Source: Flavobacterium sp.
Lineage (GTDB): Bacteria; Bacteroidota; Bacteroidia; Flavobacteriales; Flavobacteriaceae
Reading direction: 5' to 3'
DNA: 64,000 nt
NCBI GenBank assembly: GCA_015234525.1
Contig: JADGMX010000041.1
Location: 62,001-126,000 of the forward strand
In this document: positions 1 to 8,525 of the stretch, one piece after another
How the letters are laid out: every line of letters begins with the position of its first letter
Position numbering within the stretch: position 1 is the stretch's first letter
The notes under the pieces: generated by a model
Databases searched by the model: none
Told to the model about the DNA's origin: nothing
Seen by the model: the letters and a program-made list of their open reading frames with translations, nothing else
Made by a program: the position numbers and the translations under genes

Positions 1-683
1 TCCATATTGGCGATCGAAAAATCAACTCGCTCATGACACACCGAAAGGCCGTAAAACTTCTTCCGGTCAACGCCGATAAAAATCATGTCCGCGATTTAAT
101 GCTGGACGAATTACATTCAATTTATCCGGTTTATGGCGATAATTATGACGATATCCTCGGAGTTGTCGCCCTCAAAAGCATTTTCGCAAACTTCGACAGT
201 GATAATTTCAATCTCGCCGACATCATGACCGAAGCGCCGTATATGATGGAGCAAACCACCGCATACAAAGCCCTCGAGAGTTTTAAGACTAGCGGAATCC
301 ACTACGCATTGGTTTCAGATGAGTACGGCGATTTCGAAGGAATAATCACACTAAACGACATCCTCGAAGCCCTGGTTGGCGACGCGTCGGATTTTTACAG
401 AGAAGACTTTAAACTCGTAGCACGAGAAGACGGAACCTGGATGGTTGACGGGCATTACTCGCTTCACGACTTCCTGACCTTTTTCGAACTCGACGAATTG
501 ATCAACGAATATGATGTGACAACCGTTAGCGGACTCATCATGACCGAATTGTCGTTTATCCCAAAAGAAGGTCAAAAACTGATCTGGAACAATTATGAAC
601 TCGAAGTCCTCGATATGGACGGCGCAATGATCGACAAGGTTTTGGTCAGATCGCTTACTGATGATCAAGAACAAGATAGTTAA
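1..683 (+). CDS. CBS-pair / CorC-HlyC domain protein, 3' part
   Basis: C-terminal part of a membrane-associated CBS-domain protein of the CorC/HlyC (CNNM-like) family, often linked to magnesium or cobalt efflux. The frame is open from the window edge: codons before the first internal ATG (33) read HIGDRKINSL, a conserved stretch just before the CBS pair, so the start and the membrane-embedded DUF21 part lie outside the window. Visible are two CBS motifs (the second with DEYG and GIITLNDIL) and, over roughly the last 80 residues, the transporter-associated CorC_HlyC domain. It is followed by obg. GldE has the same architecture, but its usual neighbours (ssb, gldD) are not seen, so I do not use that name. 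Family assignment is firm; substrate is unknown. Confidence 0.85.
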   Translation, partial: HIGDRKINSLMTHRKAVKLLPVNADKNHVRDLMLDELHSIYPVYGDNYDDILGVVALKSIFANFDSDNFNLADIMTEAPYMMEQTTAYKALESFKTSGIHYALVSDEYGDFEGIITLNDILEALVGDASDFYREDFKLVAREDGTWMVDGHYSLHDFLTFFELDELINEYDVTTVSGLIMTELSFIPKEGQKLIWNNYELEVLDMDGAMIDKVLVRSLTDDQEQDS

Positions 684-748
684 TTGCAGCTTTTTGCACT
701 TAAACTGTCAACTGCTTCACACGGTTTTTAAAAATACATACCCAATAA

Positions 749-1756
749 ATGACTGAAGGTAATTTCGTAGACTACGTAAAAATATATGTTTCTTCCGGTA
801 AAGGAGGAAAAGGCTCGACGCACTTACATCGCGAGAAATTCATCGAAAAAGGCGGTCCCGACGGCGGCGACGGCGGGCGAGGCGGACACGTTTTCCTTGT
901 CGGCAATAAAGACCTTTGGACCCTGTTCCATCTTAAGTTTGCGCGACACGTCAAAGCTGGTCACGGTGGCGATGGTGGTGGCGATCGGAGCACAGGTGCC
1001 GATGGCGAAGACAAGTTTATCGAAGTTCCACTCGGAACCGTTGTCCGCGATAAAGAAACCAACGAGGTCATGTTCGAAGTTACCGAACACGGCGAAAAAC
1101 GAATATTGGCAAAAGGAGGAAAAGGCGGACTCGGGAATTGGCATTTCAGAAGTTCTACCAATCAAACACCGCGTTACGCCCAACCCGGATTGCCACCTGA
1201 AGAACTCGATGTCATTCTGGAACTGAAAGTCCTTGCCGATGTTGGACTTGTAGGTTTTCCAAATGCCGGAAAGTCGACACTCTTGTCGGTGCTGACGTCT
1301 GCAAAACCAAAAATTGCGGATTATCCCTTTACCACGCTAAAACCAAATCTCGGGATTGTAAATTACCGCGATTATCGATCGTTTGTAATTGCCGATATCC
1401 CCGGAATCATTGAAGGTGCCGCCGAAGGAAAAGGGCTTGGTCACTACTTTTTGCGTCATATTGAACGAAACTCGACCTTGCTGTTTTTAGTGCCGTCAGA
1501 CGCAACCGACATCAAAACCGAGTACGAAATCCTGGTCAACGAGCTTCGGAAATACAATCCTGAAATGCTCGATAAAGAACGTTTGCTGGTGGTTTCTAAA
1601 TCGGATATGCTCGACGATGAACTCAAAGCCGAAATGAAAGCCGACCTCGACAAATCGCTTAAAAATGTGCCGTATTTGTTCATTTCCTCAATGAGCCAAC
1701 AAGGTTTGGTTGAACTCAAAGACAAATTGTGGCAAATGCTGCAAACCGAAAAATAA
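749..1756 (+). CDS. obg: Obg family GTPase (ObgE/CgtA)
   Basis: Essential ribosome-associated GTPase acting in 50S subunit maturation and stress control. The 335 residues show the glycine-rich Obg fold (about 1-158, with many GGxGG runs), then the G domain: G1 GFPNAGKS at 169-176, the switch region DYPFTTL at 191-197, G3 DIPG at 216-219, and G4 as SKSD at 283-286 instead of the commoner NKxD. No C-terminal extension follows the G domain, unlike in some Obg proteins. The ATG at 749 is followed at once by the conserved FVDYVKIYV start of the Obg domain. No clear Shine-Dalgarno precedes it. A hairpin terminator lies just downstream. Confidence 0.97.
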   Translation: MTEGNFVDYVKIYVSSGKGGKGSTHLHREKFIEKGGPDGGDGGRGGHVFLVGNKDLWTLFHLKFARHVKAGHGGDGGGDRSTGADGEDKFIEVPLGTVVRDKETNEVMFEVTEHGEKRILAKGGKGGLGNWHFRSSTNQTPRYAQPGLPPEELDVILELKVLADVGLVGFPNAGKSTLLSVLTSAKPKIADYPFTTLKPNLGIVNYRDYRSFVIADIPGIIEGAAEGKGLGHYFLRHIERNSTLLFLVPSDATDIKTEYEILVNELRKYNPEMLDKERLLVVSKSDMLDDELKAEMKADLDKSLKNVPYLFISSMSQQGLVELKDKLWQMLQTEK

Positions 1757-1759
1757 TCT

Positions 1760-1789
1760 AAAGGGTGCCGAAAAGCATCCTTTTTTTTG
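1760..1789 (+). terminator. Rho-independent terminator after obg
   Basis: AAGGGTGC and GCATCCTT form a stem with one G-T wobble around a short loop, followed by eight T. It starts four bases after the obg stop codon. Confidence 0.8.
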
Positions 1790-1798
1790 TTGCGATTT

Positions 1799-1897
1799 CA
1801 GGAGCTTTTTCCGGCTCTTCGCTACAATCTTTTAAGGCGATGGCAAAAAAGCCATTCGCCTTAAAAGGATTTTCACTTCGATCCGGGCTATGGCCGA
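1799..1897 (+). repeat. Dispersed hairpin repeat, copy A
   Basis: The left end (AGGAGCTTTTTCCGGCTCTTC) and right end (TTCACTTCGATCCGGGCTATG) match the ends of other intergenic copies in this window. The core is a long inverted repeat: CTTTTAAGGCGATGGC against GCCATTCGCCTTAAAAG. It sits between the converging obg and LysM genes. A 60-codon ORF runs through it but is a by-product of the repeat. Confidence 0.65.
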
Positions 1898-1926
1898 ACC
1901 AAGCAGCTGAAGCCAAATTTCAGGGA

Positions 1927-2385
1927 TTAAAGATTTGGAATCCTTAAAACCTGACCCGGGTAAATTTCGTCGGGATCTTTAAGCAGTGGCTTGTTTGCTT
2001 CAAAGATTACATTGAACTTCTGAGCGTCGCCGTAATATTTCTGCGCAATCTTCGATAGCCAGTCGCCGGATTCAACCGTGTGGTATTTTGCTTCAGGTTC
2101 AGGCGCTTTTACCGTCATTTGATTGTCAACTTTGTCAACGCCCTCGACATTTCCAATTGCAAGCACGATTTTCTCAGAATCCGATTGCTTTTCCACTTCG
2201 CCTTTTAAGACAACATCGTCGCCATGAAGAACAATGGTGATTTTTTGGAAGGGCAATCCGAGCTGCTGAATGTAATCAAGGAGCACTTTTGCCTTCAGTT
2301 GCGGTTTTGACTCGGTTGGCGCTTCGGTTTCTTTTGGCGTAAACACCTTTTTTCCCGCCTTCTTGTTGAATGAAAATAATCCCAT
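1927..2385 (-). CDS. BON and LysM domain protein (Kbp/YgaU-like)
   Basis: Small two-domain protein of 152 residues resembling E. coli Kbp (YgaU), a potassium-binding protein. Residues about 30-92 form a BON domain (motifs VLKGEVEKQSDSEKI and VEGVDKVDNQM). Residues about 98-150 form a LysM motif starting YHTVESGDWLSKIAQKYYGD and ending in the usual YPGQVLRIP. There is no signal peptide; the N-terminus is short and lysine-rich (GLFSFNKKAGKK), as in Kbp, so a cytoplasmic location is likely despite the LysM name. It is transcribed alone, converging on obg. A role in potassium binding is inferred from family resemblance only. Confidence 0.85.
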   Translation of the reverse strand: MGLFSFNKKAGKKVFTPKETEAPTESKPQLKAKVLLDYIQQLGLPFQKITIVLHGDDVVLKGEVEKQSDSEKIVLAIGNVEGVDKVDNQMTVKAPEPEAKYHTVESGDWLSKIAQKYYGDAQKFNVIFEANKPLLKDPDEIYPGQVLRIPNL

Positions 2386-2705
2386 AATGATATATTTAAG
2401 TAGTTATTCGGTTTGAAAGTTTTGGCCGATTTTAAATTTACCACCTATTTAAGCCGCAATAGAAGTTCGACTGATAATTATTAGTTAAAAGTTGCGACAG
2501 GGGTTGAAGCGGCAGCCTCGTTGTGAGCCCTTTGGCGGCAACGAGCTACAGCGGAAGACCCGGCCGTTCGCCCAAAAATCGGCTACAACAACCAATCTTC
2601 TAAGGTTGATTTTGTATATTAGCGGACTCAAAAAATTTTCTGGACTGTAACAATTTTGCAGGATGGGAGACTACTTGAGAATTTTTTTTAACTAATCAAA
2701 TCGAA
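2386..2705. other. Intergenic region, divergent promoters expected
   Basis: 320 bases between the divergent LysM and S46 peptidase genes. About 2501-2573 looks like a worn copy (E, minus orientation) of the dispersed hairpin repeat: CCTCGTTG pairs with CAACGAGC around a GC-rich loop, flanked by GAAGCGGC and GCGGAAGACCCGG. I see no coding frame and no clear TAnnTTTG promoter element. Confidence 0.45.
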
Positions 2706-4850
2706 ATGAAAAAAGTGATTTTGTTCTTTACCATGTGCCTTATGGCATTCCCGGTAAAGGCTGACGAGGGTATGTGGTTTTTGATGTTCATTGAACGTCT
2801 GAACCAGCGTGACATGGAAAAAATGGGGCTTCAACTGACTGCTGAAGAAATTTACAGCATCAACAATCATAGCCTTAAAGACGCGATCGTTCAATTTAAC
2901 GGTGGTTGTACCGCTGAAATGATCTCAAAAAACGGACTTGTACTAACTAATCACCACTGTGGTTACGACGCAATTGCTGAGCTTTCAAGCGCTGAAAAGA
3001 ACTATTTGAAAGACGGTTATTGGGCGAAAGATCACAAAGCTGAACTTAAGCCAAAATCGCTTTATGTTCGATTCTTTGTTCGTATGGACGATGTATCGAA
3101 ACGCATTTTGTCGAAAGTAAACGACCAGATGAGCGAGGCAGATCGCAATAAAGCTATTCAACAAGAAATTGCGTTGATCGAAAAAGAAAACAACGAAGGC
3201 GGAAAATATACTGTTTCGGTACGTCCTTTCTTTCAAGGTAATGAATATTACTATTTCGTATATCAGGATTATCACGATGTTCGTTTGGTAGGAACGCCTC
3301 CTGAAAGCGTTGGGAAATTTGGTGGAGATACCGACAACTGGGAGTGGCCGCGTCATACCGGCGATTTCGCTATGTTCCGCGTTTACGCAGATGCACAAGG
3401 GAATCCGGCTGAATACAACGTGAACAACGTGCCATTGCAACCAAAGCACCACTTGCCAATCAGCTTGGCTGGTGTTAAAGAAAACGATTTTGCAATGATC
3501 CTTGGGTATCCGGGAAGAACGAACCGTTGGATGCCAGCGGGCGGAATCGAGCAAAACGTAAAGTATGCTTATCCTGCGTGGGTTGAAGGTGCAAAAACCG
3601 GAATGGACGTCATGAAAAAATACATGACAAAAGACGAGAGTGTAAACCTTGCGTATGCGTCTAAGTATGCATCTACCGCAAATTATTGGAAAAATCGTCA
3701 GGGGATGATCGATGCGCTTTCGAAATTCGGTACTGCAAAGACCAAAGCCGAACTTGAAGCTAAATTTGACCAATGGGCAAACCAGCCGGCGAACAAGGCT
3801 AAATACGGTCAGGTTGTTTCAAAAATCAACAACTATTATAATACGACTAATTTGAAGTCGCGCCACGACAACTATCTCCAGCAGTTGCTTCGTACAAGTG
3901 CCTACGGAATGATGCCGGCTGTTCTTGGAAACGCCATGTTGCAATATTCTCGTGAGAACGAAGCGAAGAGAGCCGAAATGCGTCCAAGAATTGAAGAGCT
4001 GATCGAGAATTATTACGCTGAATTCCATGCGCCACTTGAGCAGGAAATCCTTGCTGCCCAATTGAAACTTTATGCATCGAAAGGTGCAGAGTACGGACTT
4101 TCGCCAATGGTTGCGGAATTGAAAGCTAAAAACAACGGCGATTTTACATCGTATGTTAACGATGCCGTGAAAACCAGCATCTTTACAAGCAAAGACAATG
4201 TTCTGGCATTTTTGAACAATCCGGTAGCTGAAACTTTGGCGGCTGATCCTTTGTATTTGATTTCTGCTGATTTGTTGACAAAACTCAGAACTCGCAACGA
4301 CGAGCAAAGCAAGCTTGACGACGAATTCAACCAGTCATTCCGACTAATGGTTGAAGGGCTGCGTGAATCAAAACTCAATGCTATTAAATATCCTGATGCA
4401 AACTCAACGTTGCGTCTTTCATATGGTAAAGTTCGCGCATTGCCAAAAGACAAGCGCAATGATGCCAAAGTGAACAACTATACGACAATGACCGGAATGG
4501 TTAAAAAGTATAAGAAAAACGACCCTGAATTTGATATGCCAAAACGAATCCTTGATCTTCACAAAAAGAAGGATTACGGCCGTTACGCAGACAAAGAAGG
4601 TTTCATGCCGATCAACTTCCTGACCGATAATGACATTACAGGTGGTAACTCAGGTTCACCGGTACTTAACGGTAAAGGAGAGCTCATCGGACTTGCATTT
4701 GACGGAAACATCGAGGCTATGGCAGGTGATGTTATCTTTGATCCGGAATTGCAACGTACCATTAACGTCGATATCAGATATGTGCTTTGGTTGATCGATA
4801 AATTCTCAGGTGCTAAACACATCATAGACGAGTTGACGATTGCCAAATAA
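2706..4850 (+). CDS. S46 family dipeptidyl-peptidase, DPP7-like
   Basis: Exported serine exopeptidase that removes dipeptides from the N-terminus of oligopeptides in the periplasm, a step in peptide feeding by Bacteroidota. 714 residues with a signal peptide (1 to about 19, MKKVILFFTMCLMAFPVKA). The chymotrypsin-like triad is visible: the histidine of TNHHC (83/84), Asp220 in HTGDFAMFR and Ser649 in GGNSGSP. The residue 18 positions after the serine is Gly667. In characterised P. gingivalis enzymes that position is Gly in DPP7 and Arg in DPP11, so a DPP7-type preference for hydrophobic P1 residues is inferred. It is monocistronic, with a strong terminator after it. Confidence 0.93.
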   Translation: MKKVILFFTMCLMAFPVKADEGMWFLMFIERLNQRDMEKMGLQLTAEEIYSINNHSLKDAIVQFNGGCTAEMISKNGLVLTNHHCGYDAIAELSSAEKNYLKDGYWAKDHKAELKPKSLYVRFFVRMDDVSKRILSKVNDQMSEADRNKAIQQEIALIEKENNEGGKYTVSVRPFFQGNEYYYFVYQDYHDVRLVGTPPESVGKFGGDTDNWEWPRHTGDFAMFRVYADAQGNPAEYNVNNVPLQPKHHLPISLAGVKENDFAMILGYPGRTNRWMPAGGIEQNVKYAYPAWVEGAKTGMDVMKKYMTKDESVNLAYASKYASTANYWKNRQGMIDALSKFGTAKTKAELEAKFDQWANQPANKAKYGQVVSKINNYYNTTNLKSRHDNYLQQLLRTSAYGMMPAVLGNAMLQYSRENEAKRAEMRPRIEELIENYYAEFHAPLEQEILAAQLKLYASKGAEYGLSPMVAELKAKNNGDFTSYVNDAVKTSIFTSKDNVLAFLNNPVAETLAADPLYLISADLLTKLRTRNDEQSKLDDEFNQSFRLMVEGLRESKLNAIKYPDANSTLRLSYGKVRALPKDKRNDAKVNNYTTMTGMVKKYKKNDPEFDMPKRILDLHKKKDYGRYADKEGFMPINFLTDNDITGGNSGSPVLNGKGELIGLAFDGNIEAMAGDVIFDPELQRTINVDIRYVLWLIDKFSGAKHIIDELTIAK

Positions 4851-4866
4851 GCAATATTAAAGTAAT

Positions 4867-4896
4867 CAAGCCGTTCCAGTTGGAACGGCTTTTTTA
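4867..4896 (+). terminator. Rho-independent terminator after the S46 peptidase
   Basis: Perfect 11-base stem AAGCCGTTCCA / TGGAACGGCTT with a two-base loop, followed by a T-rich tract, 17 bases after the stop codon. Confidence 0.92.
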
Positions 4897-4922
4897 TTTT
4901 AAAATGGTGCGTACTTATTTAT

Positions 4923-4930
4923 TATTTTTG
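4923..4930 (+). promoter_or_regulatory. Bacteroidota -7 element before the TPR gene
   Basis: TATTTTTG fits the TAnnTTTG consensus and lies 17 bases before the ATG at 4948. No clear TTTG -33 box is seen at 19 bases, so this is a moderate call. Confidence 0.45.
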
Positions 4931-4947
4931 ACCTAGAATCCCCTCAG

Positions 4948-5643
4948 ATGAAATATTTCTTTTTCCTTCTTTTTCTACCGGTACTCGCTTTCCCGCAGTC
5001 GACTTTTAAAAAGGCTGAAGAATTGTTCGCGCAAAAAAAATACGACCAAGCCAAACCGTTATTGCAGGAAAATCTAAAAGCAAACCCCTCAGATCTGAAA
5101 ACCCTCGAATTACTTGGTGATATTGCCGGCCAGCAAAAAAAGTGGGAGGAAGGCGTAAAATATTACGGCAAACTAGTCGAGCTTAAACCATCGGTTGCCA
5201 ATTATCACTATAAACTTGGCGGTGTAAACGGAATGCTCGCCAAAGAAAGCAACAAGTTCAAAGCATTGTCAATGATCGGTGATGTCAAAGCTTCATTTGA
5301 AAAAGCCATTGAACTCGACCCCAAACACATCGATGCACGATGGGCGCTTATCGAGCTTTATCTGCAACTTCCCGCGATCGTAGGCGGAAGCGAATCAAAA
5401 GCACAAGCCTATGCCGGTCAGTTAATGAAAATCTCACCGGTCGACGGTCATTTAGCCAACGGTCACATCCACGAATACTACAAACGCTACCCGAAAGCCG
5501 AAGCGTCATACAAGAAAGCAATCGAAGTTGGCGGCTCAAAAACCACGTACCAAAAACTAGCCGACCTTTATAAAAACAAAATGAAACAACCCGCAAAAGC
5601 AGCGGCAACCATGGCTTTATACGGCGAAAAAAACAAAAATTAA
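4948..5643 (+). CDS. Secreted tetratricopeptide-repeat protein
   Basis: 231-residue protein with a signal peptide (about 1-18, MKYFFFLLFLPVLAFPQS) and TPR-type helix pairs over most of the mature part. Repeats are recognisable at about 20-52, 54-86 and 113-147 (AxxxFEKAIELDPKHIDARWALIELYL), with a last one near 185-220 (AEASYKKAIEVGG). It is likely periplasmic and a protein-protein interaction module. No enzymatic domain is visible. Its stop overlaps the mpl start (TAATG), so the two are probably translated together, which may point to cell-envelope work, but no specific function can be assigned. Confidence 0.8.
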   Translation: MKYFFFLLFLPVLAFPQSTFKKAEELFAQKKYDQAKPLLQENLKANPSDLKTLELLGDIAGQQKKWEEGVKYYGKLVELKPSVANYHYKLGGVNGMLAKESNKFKALSMIGDVKASFEKAIELDPKHIDARWALIELYLQLPAIVGGSESKAQAYAGQLMKISPVDGHLANGHIHEYYKRYPKAEASYKKAIEVGGSKTTYQKLADLYKNKMKQPAKAAATMALYGEKNKN

Positions 5644-6998
5644 TGCGTACACATTTTATAGCGATCGGCGGAAGCGCGATGCACAATCTTGCCCTTGCAA
5701 TGCACGAAAAAGGAAATATCGTAACCGGTAGCGACGATGCGATTTTTGAACCATCGCGGACAAGGTTGCAGAAAAAAGGACTTCTTCCCCGGGAACTAGG
5801 CTGGTTTCCCGAAAAGCTTGATCAGAATATCGATGCCGTAATCCTCGGAATGCACGCAAAAGGCGACAACCCCGAACTGCTACGCGCGCAGGAACTCGGT
5901 TTAAAAATTTATTCCTATCCTGAATTCCTCTACGAACAGTCAAAGAATAAAACCCGCGTGGTCATTGGCGGTTCGCATGGCAAGACCACCATCACATCAA
6001 TGATTTTGCATGTGATGAACTTTCACGACATTGAAGTCGATTACATGGTTGGCGCCCAACTCGAAGGCTTCGAAACGATGGTCCACCTTACAGATGACAA
6101 TGATTTTATCGTTCTTGAAGGCGATGAATACCTGTCCTCGCCAATCGATTTACGTCCTAAATTTCACCTTTATCAGCCAAATATCGCACTGATAAGCGGC
6201 ATTGCCTGGGATCATATCAATGTGTTCCCGCGCTATGAAAATTACGTCGAGCAGTTCGAAATTTTCATAAATAAGATCACCAATGGCGGAATTCTGGTTT
6301 ATAATCAAGACGATCCTGAAGTGAAGCGGGTGGCCGAAACCGCTACAAATCCGATCCGAAAAATCGCTTACTCAACGCCGCAATACACGGTTGAAAACGG
6401 CGTGACGCTGCTTGAAACTTCTGAAGGAAAAATGCCAATTGAAGTCTTCGGTGCGCATAATCTGAACAATCTCGCCGGCGCAAAATGGATTTGCCAAAAT
6501 ATGAGCGTAGACGAAGCTGATTTTTATCAGGCAATCGCAACTTTTAAAGGCGCATCAAAACGTTTGGAGAAAATTGCAGAAGGTAAAAACAAAGTCGCAT
6601 ACAAGGATTTCGCGCATTCGCCGAGCAAGGTTTCGGCTACCACAAAGGCCGTTAAGCAACAGTATCCCGATCGAAAACTCATCGCTTGCCTTGAATTGCA
6701 CACCTATAGCAGCTTGAATCCCGACTTTCTAAAAGAGTATGAAGGTGCGCTTGACATGGCCGATGTTGCAATGGTGTTCTATTCGCCCGACGCGGTTAAA
6801 ATCAAGAAACTCAACGCCGTGACCCACGATCAGATTGCAGAAGCTTTCAAGCGCGACGACCTGTTAATTTACACCGATCCGGCAGCGTTTCAAAACATGC
6901 TGTTCAGTCAGAATTTCGACAACAGCGCTCTTTTATTGATGAGTTCCGGAAATTACGGCGGCCTGGATTTCGATCAGGTAAAATCCTTGATGTTGTAA
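5643..6998 (+). CDS. mpl: UDP-N-acetylmuramate:L-Ala-gamma-D-Glu-meso-DAP ligase (Mpl)
   Basis: Cytoplasmic murein-recycling ligase that joins the recovered tripeptide to UDP-MurNAc. 451 residues with the Mur-ligase layout: an N-terminal Rossmann part starting HFIAIGGSAMHNLALAM, the ATP-binding P-loop GSHGKTT at 110-116, a central domain with EGDEYLSS, then an HNLNN motif and the C-terminal domain. The start HFIAIGGSAM and the wording of the P-loop separate Mpl from MurC. The ATG overlaps the previous stop by one base. The closest alternative is MurC itself, which in flavobacteria normally lies in the dcw cluster. Confidence 0.92.
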   Translation: MRTHFIAIGGSAMHNLALAMHEKGNIVTGSDDAIFEPSRTRLQKKGLLPRELGWFPEKLDQNIDAVILGMHAKGDNPELLRAQELGLKIYSYPEFLYEQSKNKTRVVIGGSHGKTTITSMILHVMNFHDIEVDYMVGAQLEGFETMVHLTDDNDFIVLEGDEYLSSPIDLRPKFHLYQPNIALISGIAWDHINVFPRYENYVEQFEIFINKITNGGILVYNQDDPEVKRVAETATNPIRKIAYSTPQYTVENGVTLLETSEGKMPIEVFGAHNLNNLAGAKWICQNMSVDEADFYQAIATFKGASKRLEKIAEGKNKVAYKDFAHSPSKVSATTKAVKQQYPDRKLIACLELHTYSSLNPDFLKEYEGALDMADVAMVFYSPDAVKIKKLNAVTHDQIAEAFKRDDLLIYTDPAAFQNMLFSQNFDNSALLLMSSGNYGGLDFDQVKSLML

Positions 6999-7002
6999 TT
7001 TC

Positions 7003-7096
7003 AGGAGCAGAACGTAGGTTGGGTTTATTAATCTATGTCCCGCTGTCATTCCAATCTTGATAAAAAAGGCAAGGATTTTCCCTTCCATCGGGGCTA
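7003..7096 (+). repeat. Dispersed hairpin repeat, copy B (interrupted)
   Basis: Ends match the family: TTTCAGGAGC at the left, GTCCCGCTGTC, a core with AATCTTG opposite CAAGGATT, and CCATCGGGGCTAGGG at the right. About 27 bases of unrelated sequence separate GGAGC from TCCCGCTGTC. It fills the gap between mpl and radC. Confidence 0.55.
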
Positions 7097-7206
7097 GGGT
7101 TGTGGCGACATTGGTTATTTTCAGGTTTTTACGGCAAACTAAATTGTTGATTTTCAATTTAATTGTTACTTTTAGGTATTCAACGCCATAATTAAAAGTA
7201 TACGCC

Positions 7207-7902
7207 ATGTCAGAAATTACCTCATTCCCAATTCGCAGTTGGTCTGAAGACGACCGCCCAAGAGAAAAATTAATCGCAAAAGGAAGAACCTCACTTTCAG
7301 ACGCCGAACTTATCGCCATTCTGATCGGGTCCGGCAGTCGGAGTGAAAGCGCCGTCCAACTCAGCAAACGAATCTTGTCGGAATCCGACAACAATCTGAA
7401 CGAACTCGGGAAATTTACGTTCGAGCGACTCATAAATTTCAAAGGTATTGGCGAGGCAAAGGCAGTGTCGATTTTAGCAGCGCTTGAACTCGGTCGCCGC
7501 CGAAAAGCTGAAAACCCGCTTGAACGCGACAAGATCACATCAAGCCTGTCCGTATTCGAAATCATGCAACCCATCATCGGCGATCTTCAACATGAAGAAT
7601 TTTGGATACTTTGCCTGAACAATTCGAATAAAATCGTTCATAAAACCCAACTCAGTAAAGGCGGGATTACCGGAACCGTTGTCGATGTCCGATTGGCGTT
7701 TAAACTCGCCATCTCATACAATGCCACCGGTATTATTTTATGTCACAATCACCCGTCGGGAACCTTGGTGGCAAGTGAAGCCGACAAGCAAATTACCCGA
7801 AAGATGAAACTTGCCGGCGATAACCTCGATATTAAGGTACTTGATCACCTAATAGTCACTGAAAATAATTATTTTAGCTTCGCCGATCAAAGCTTATTAT
7901 GA
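7207..7902 (+). CDS. radC: RadC family JAB-domain protein
   Basis: 231 residues. An N-terminal helix-hairpin-helix-like part (about 1-100, with NFKGIGEAKAVSILAALELG) precedes a JAB/MPN metalloprotease-like domain (about 110-231). The JAMM metal motif is complete: Glu130/131 in HEEFW, HNHPSG at 180-185, and a downstream Ser/Asp (ASEADKQ). RadC was named for DNA repair, but that role has been withdrawn in E. coli and the true substrate is not settled. The stop overlaps the next start by four bases (ATGA), tying it to the ABC genes. Confidence 0.93.
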   Translation: MSEITSFPIRSWSEDDRPREKLIAKGRTSLSDAELIAILIGSGSRSESAVQLSKRILSESDNNLNELGKFTFERLINFKGIGEAKAVSILAALELGRRRKAENPLERDKITSSLSVFEIMQPIIGDLQHEEFWILCLNNSNKIVHKTQLSKGGITGTVVDVRLAFKLAISYNATGIILCHNHPSGTLVASEADKQITRKMKLAGDNLDIKVLDHLIVTENNYFSFADQSLL

Positions 7903-8525
7903 TTTCGACCAAAAACCTACATTTCACTTACAATTCTTCTACTTCATTTCACTTTCCTGACCTTTCTTGCGAAAAATCGGATTCGTTGCTGATCACCGGA
8001 GGATCAGGTAAGGGAAAAACAACGTTGCTTCATCTTTTGGGTGGTTTGCAACGCGCGGAATCTGGTTCCATAATCATCGATGATTGCGATATTACGTCAT
8101 TGTCGAACCGGGAGTTGGATCGTTTCAGAGGTCAAAACATCGGAATTGTTCTTCAGCAATCACATTTTGTGGCCTCGCTAAACGTACTGGAGAATCTGAC
8201 TTTATCGTCGTGGCTCGCATCGGGAAAACAGTCAGATGTGCGAGCTCTCGAGCTTTTAGACCATCTCGGATTGGCAGATCAAAAGCATAAAGCTCCCGCT
8301 CAGTTAAGCATCGGCCAACAACAACGCGCTTCAATTGCACGCGCACTCATAAATCAACCAAAATTACTGCTTGCCGACGAACCCACATCAAGCCTTGATG
8401 ATATGAATGCTGAAGTCGTAGCTTCACTTTTATCCGATCTCTCTAAAGAATATAACGCCGCTTTGATAATTGTTACCCATGATCAGCGACTCAAACAGCG
8501 CTTTGAAAAATCTGTCGAGCTATGA
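7899..8525 (+). CDS. ABC transporter ATP-binding protein (LolD/MacB type)
   Basis: 208-residue ATPase. Walker A GGSGKGKTT at 34-42, Q-loop near 86 (VLQQSHF), signature LSIGQ at 136-140, Walker B LLLADEP at 156-162 and the switch histidine in VTHDQR near 196. The size and the FLxGLQRAESGxI-type region fit the small LolD/MacB/FtsE group that works with FtsX-like permeases. It overlaps both neighbours by four bases (ATGA at each end), so it is translationally coupled to radC upstream and to its permease downstream. It would power the permease at 8522. Confidence 0.92.
   Translation: MISTKNLHFTYNSSTSFHFPDLSCEKSDSLLITGGSGKGKTTLLHLLGGLQRAESGSIIIDDCDITSLSNRELDRFRGQNIGIVLQQSHFVASLNVLENLTLSSWLASGKQSDVRALELLDHLGLADQKHKAPAQLSIGQQQRASIARALINQPKLLLADEPTSSLDDMNAEVVASLLSDLSKEYNAALIIVTHDQRLKQRFEKSVEL

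Noticed and set aside
1..683. Naming the first protein GldE
   Set aside because: Domain order fits, but the downstream neighbour is obg rather than gldD, and the membrane part is outside the window.
1765..1947. 60-codon plus-strand ORF between obg and the LysM gene
   Set aside because: It runs through the obg terminator and a dispersed hairpin repeat, and the product is low-complexity with no family features.
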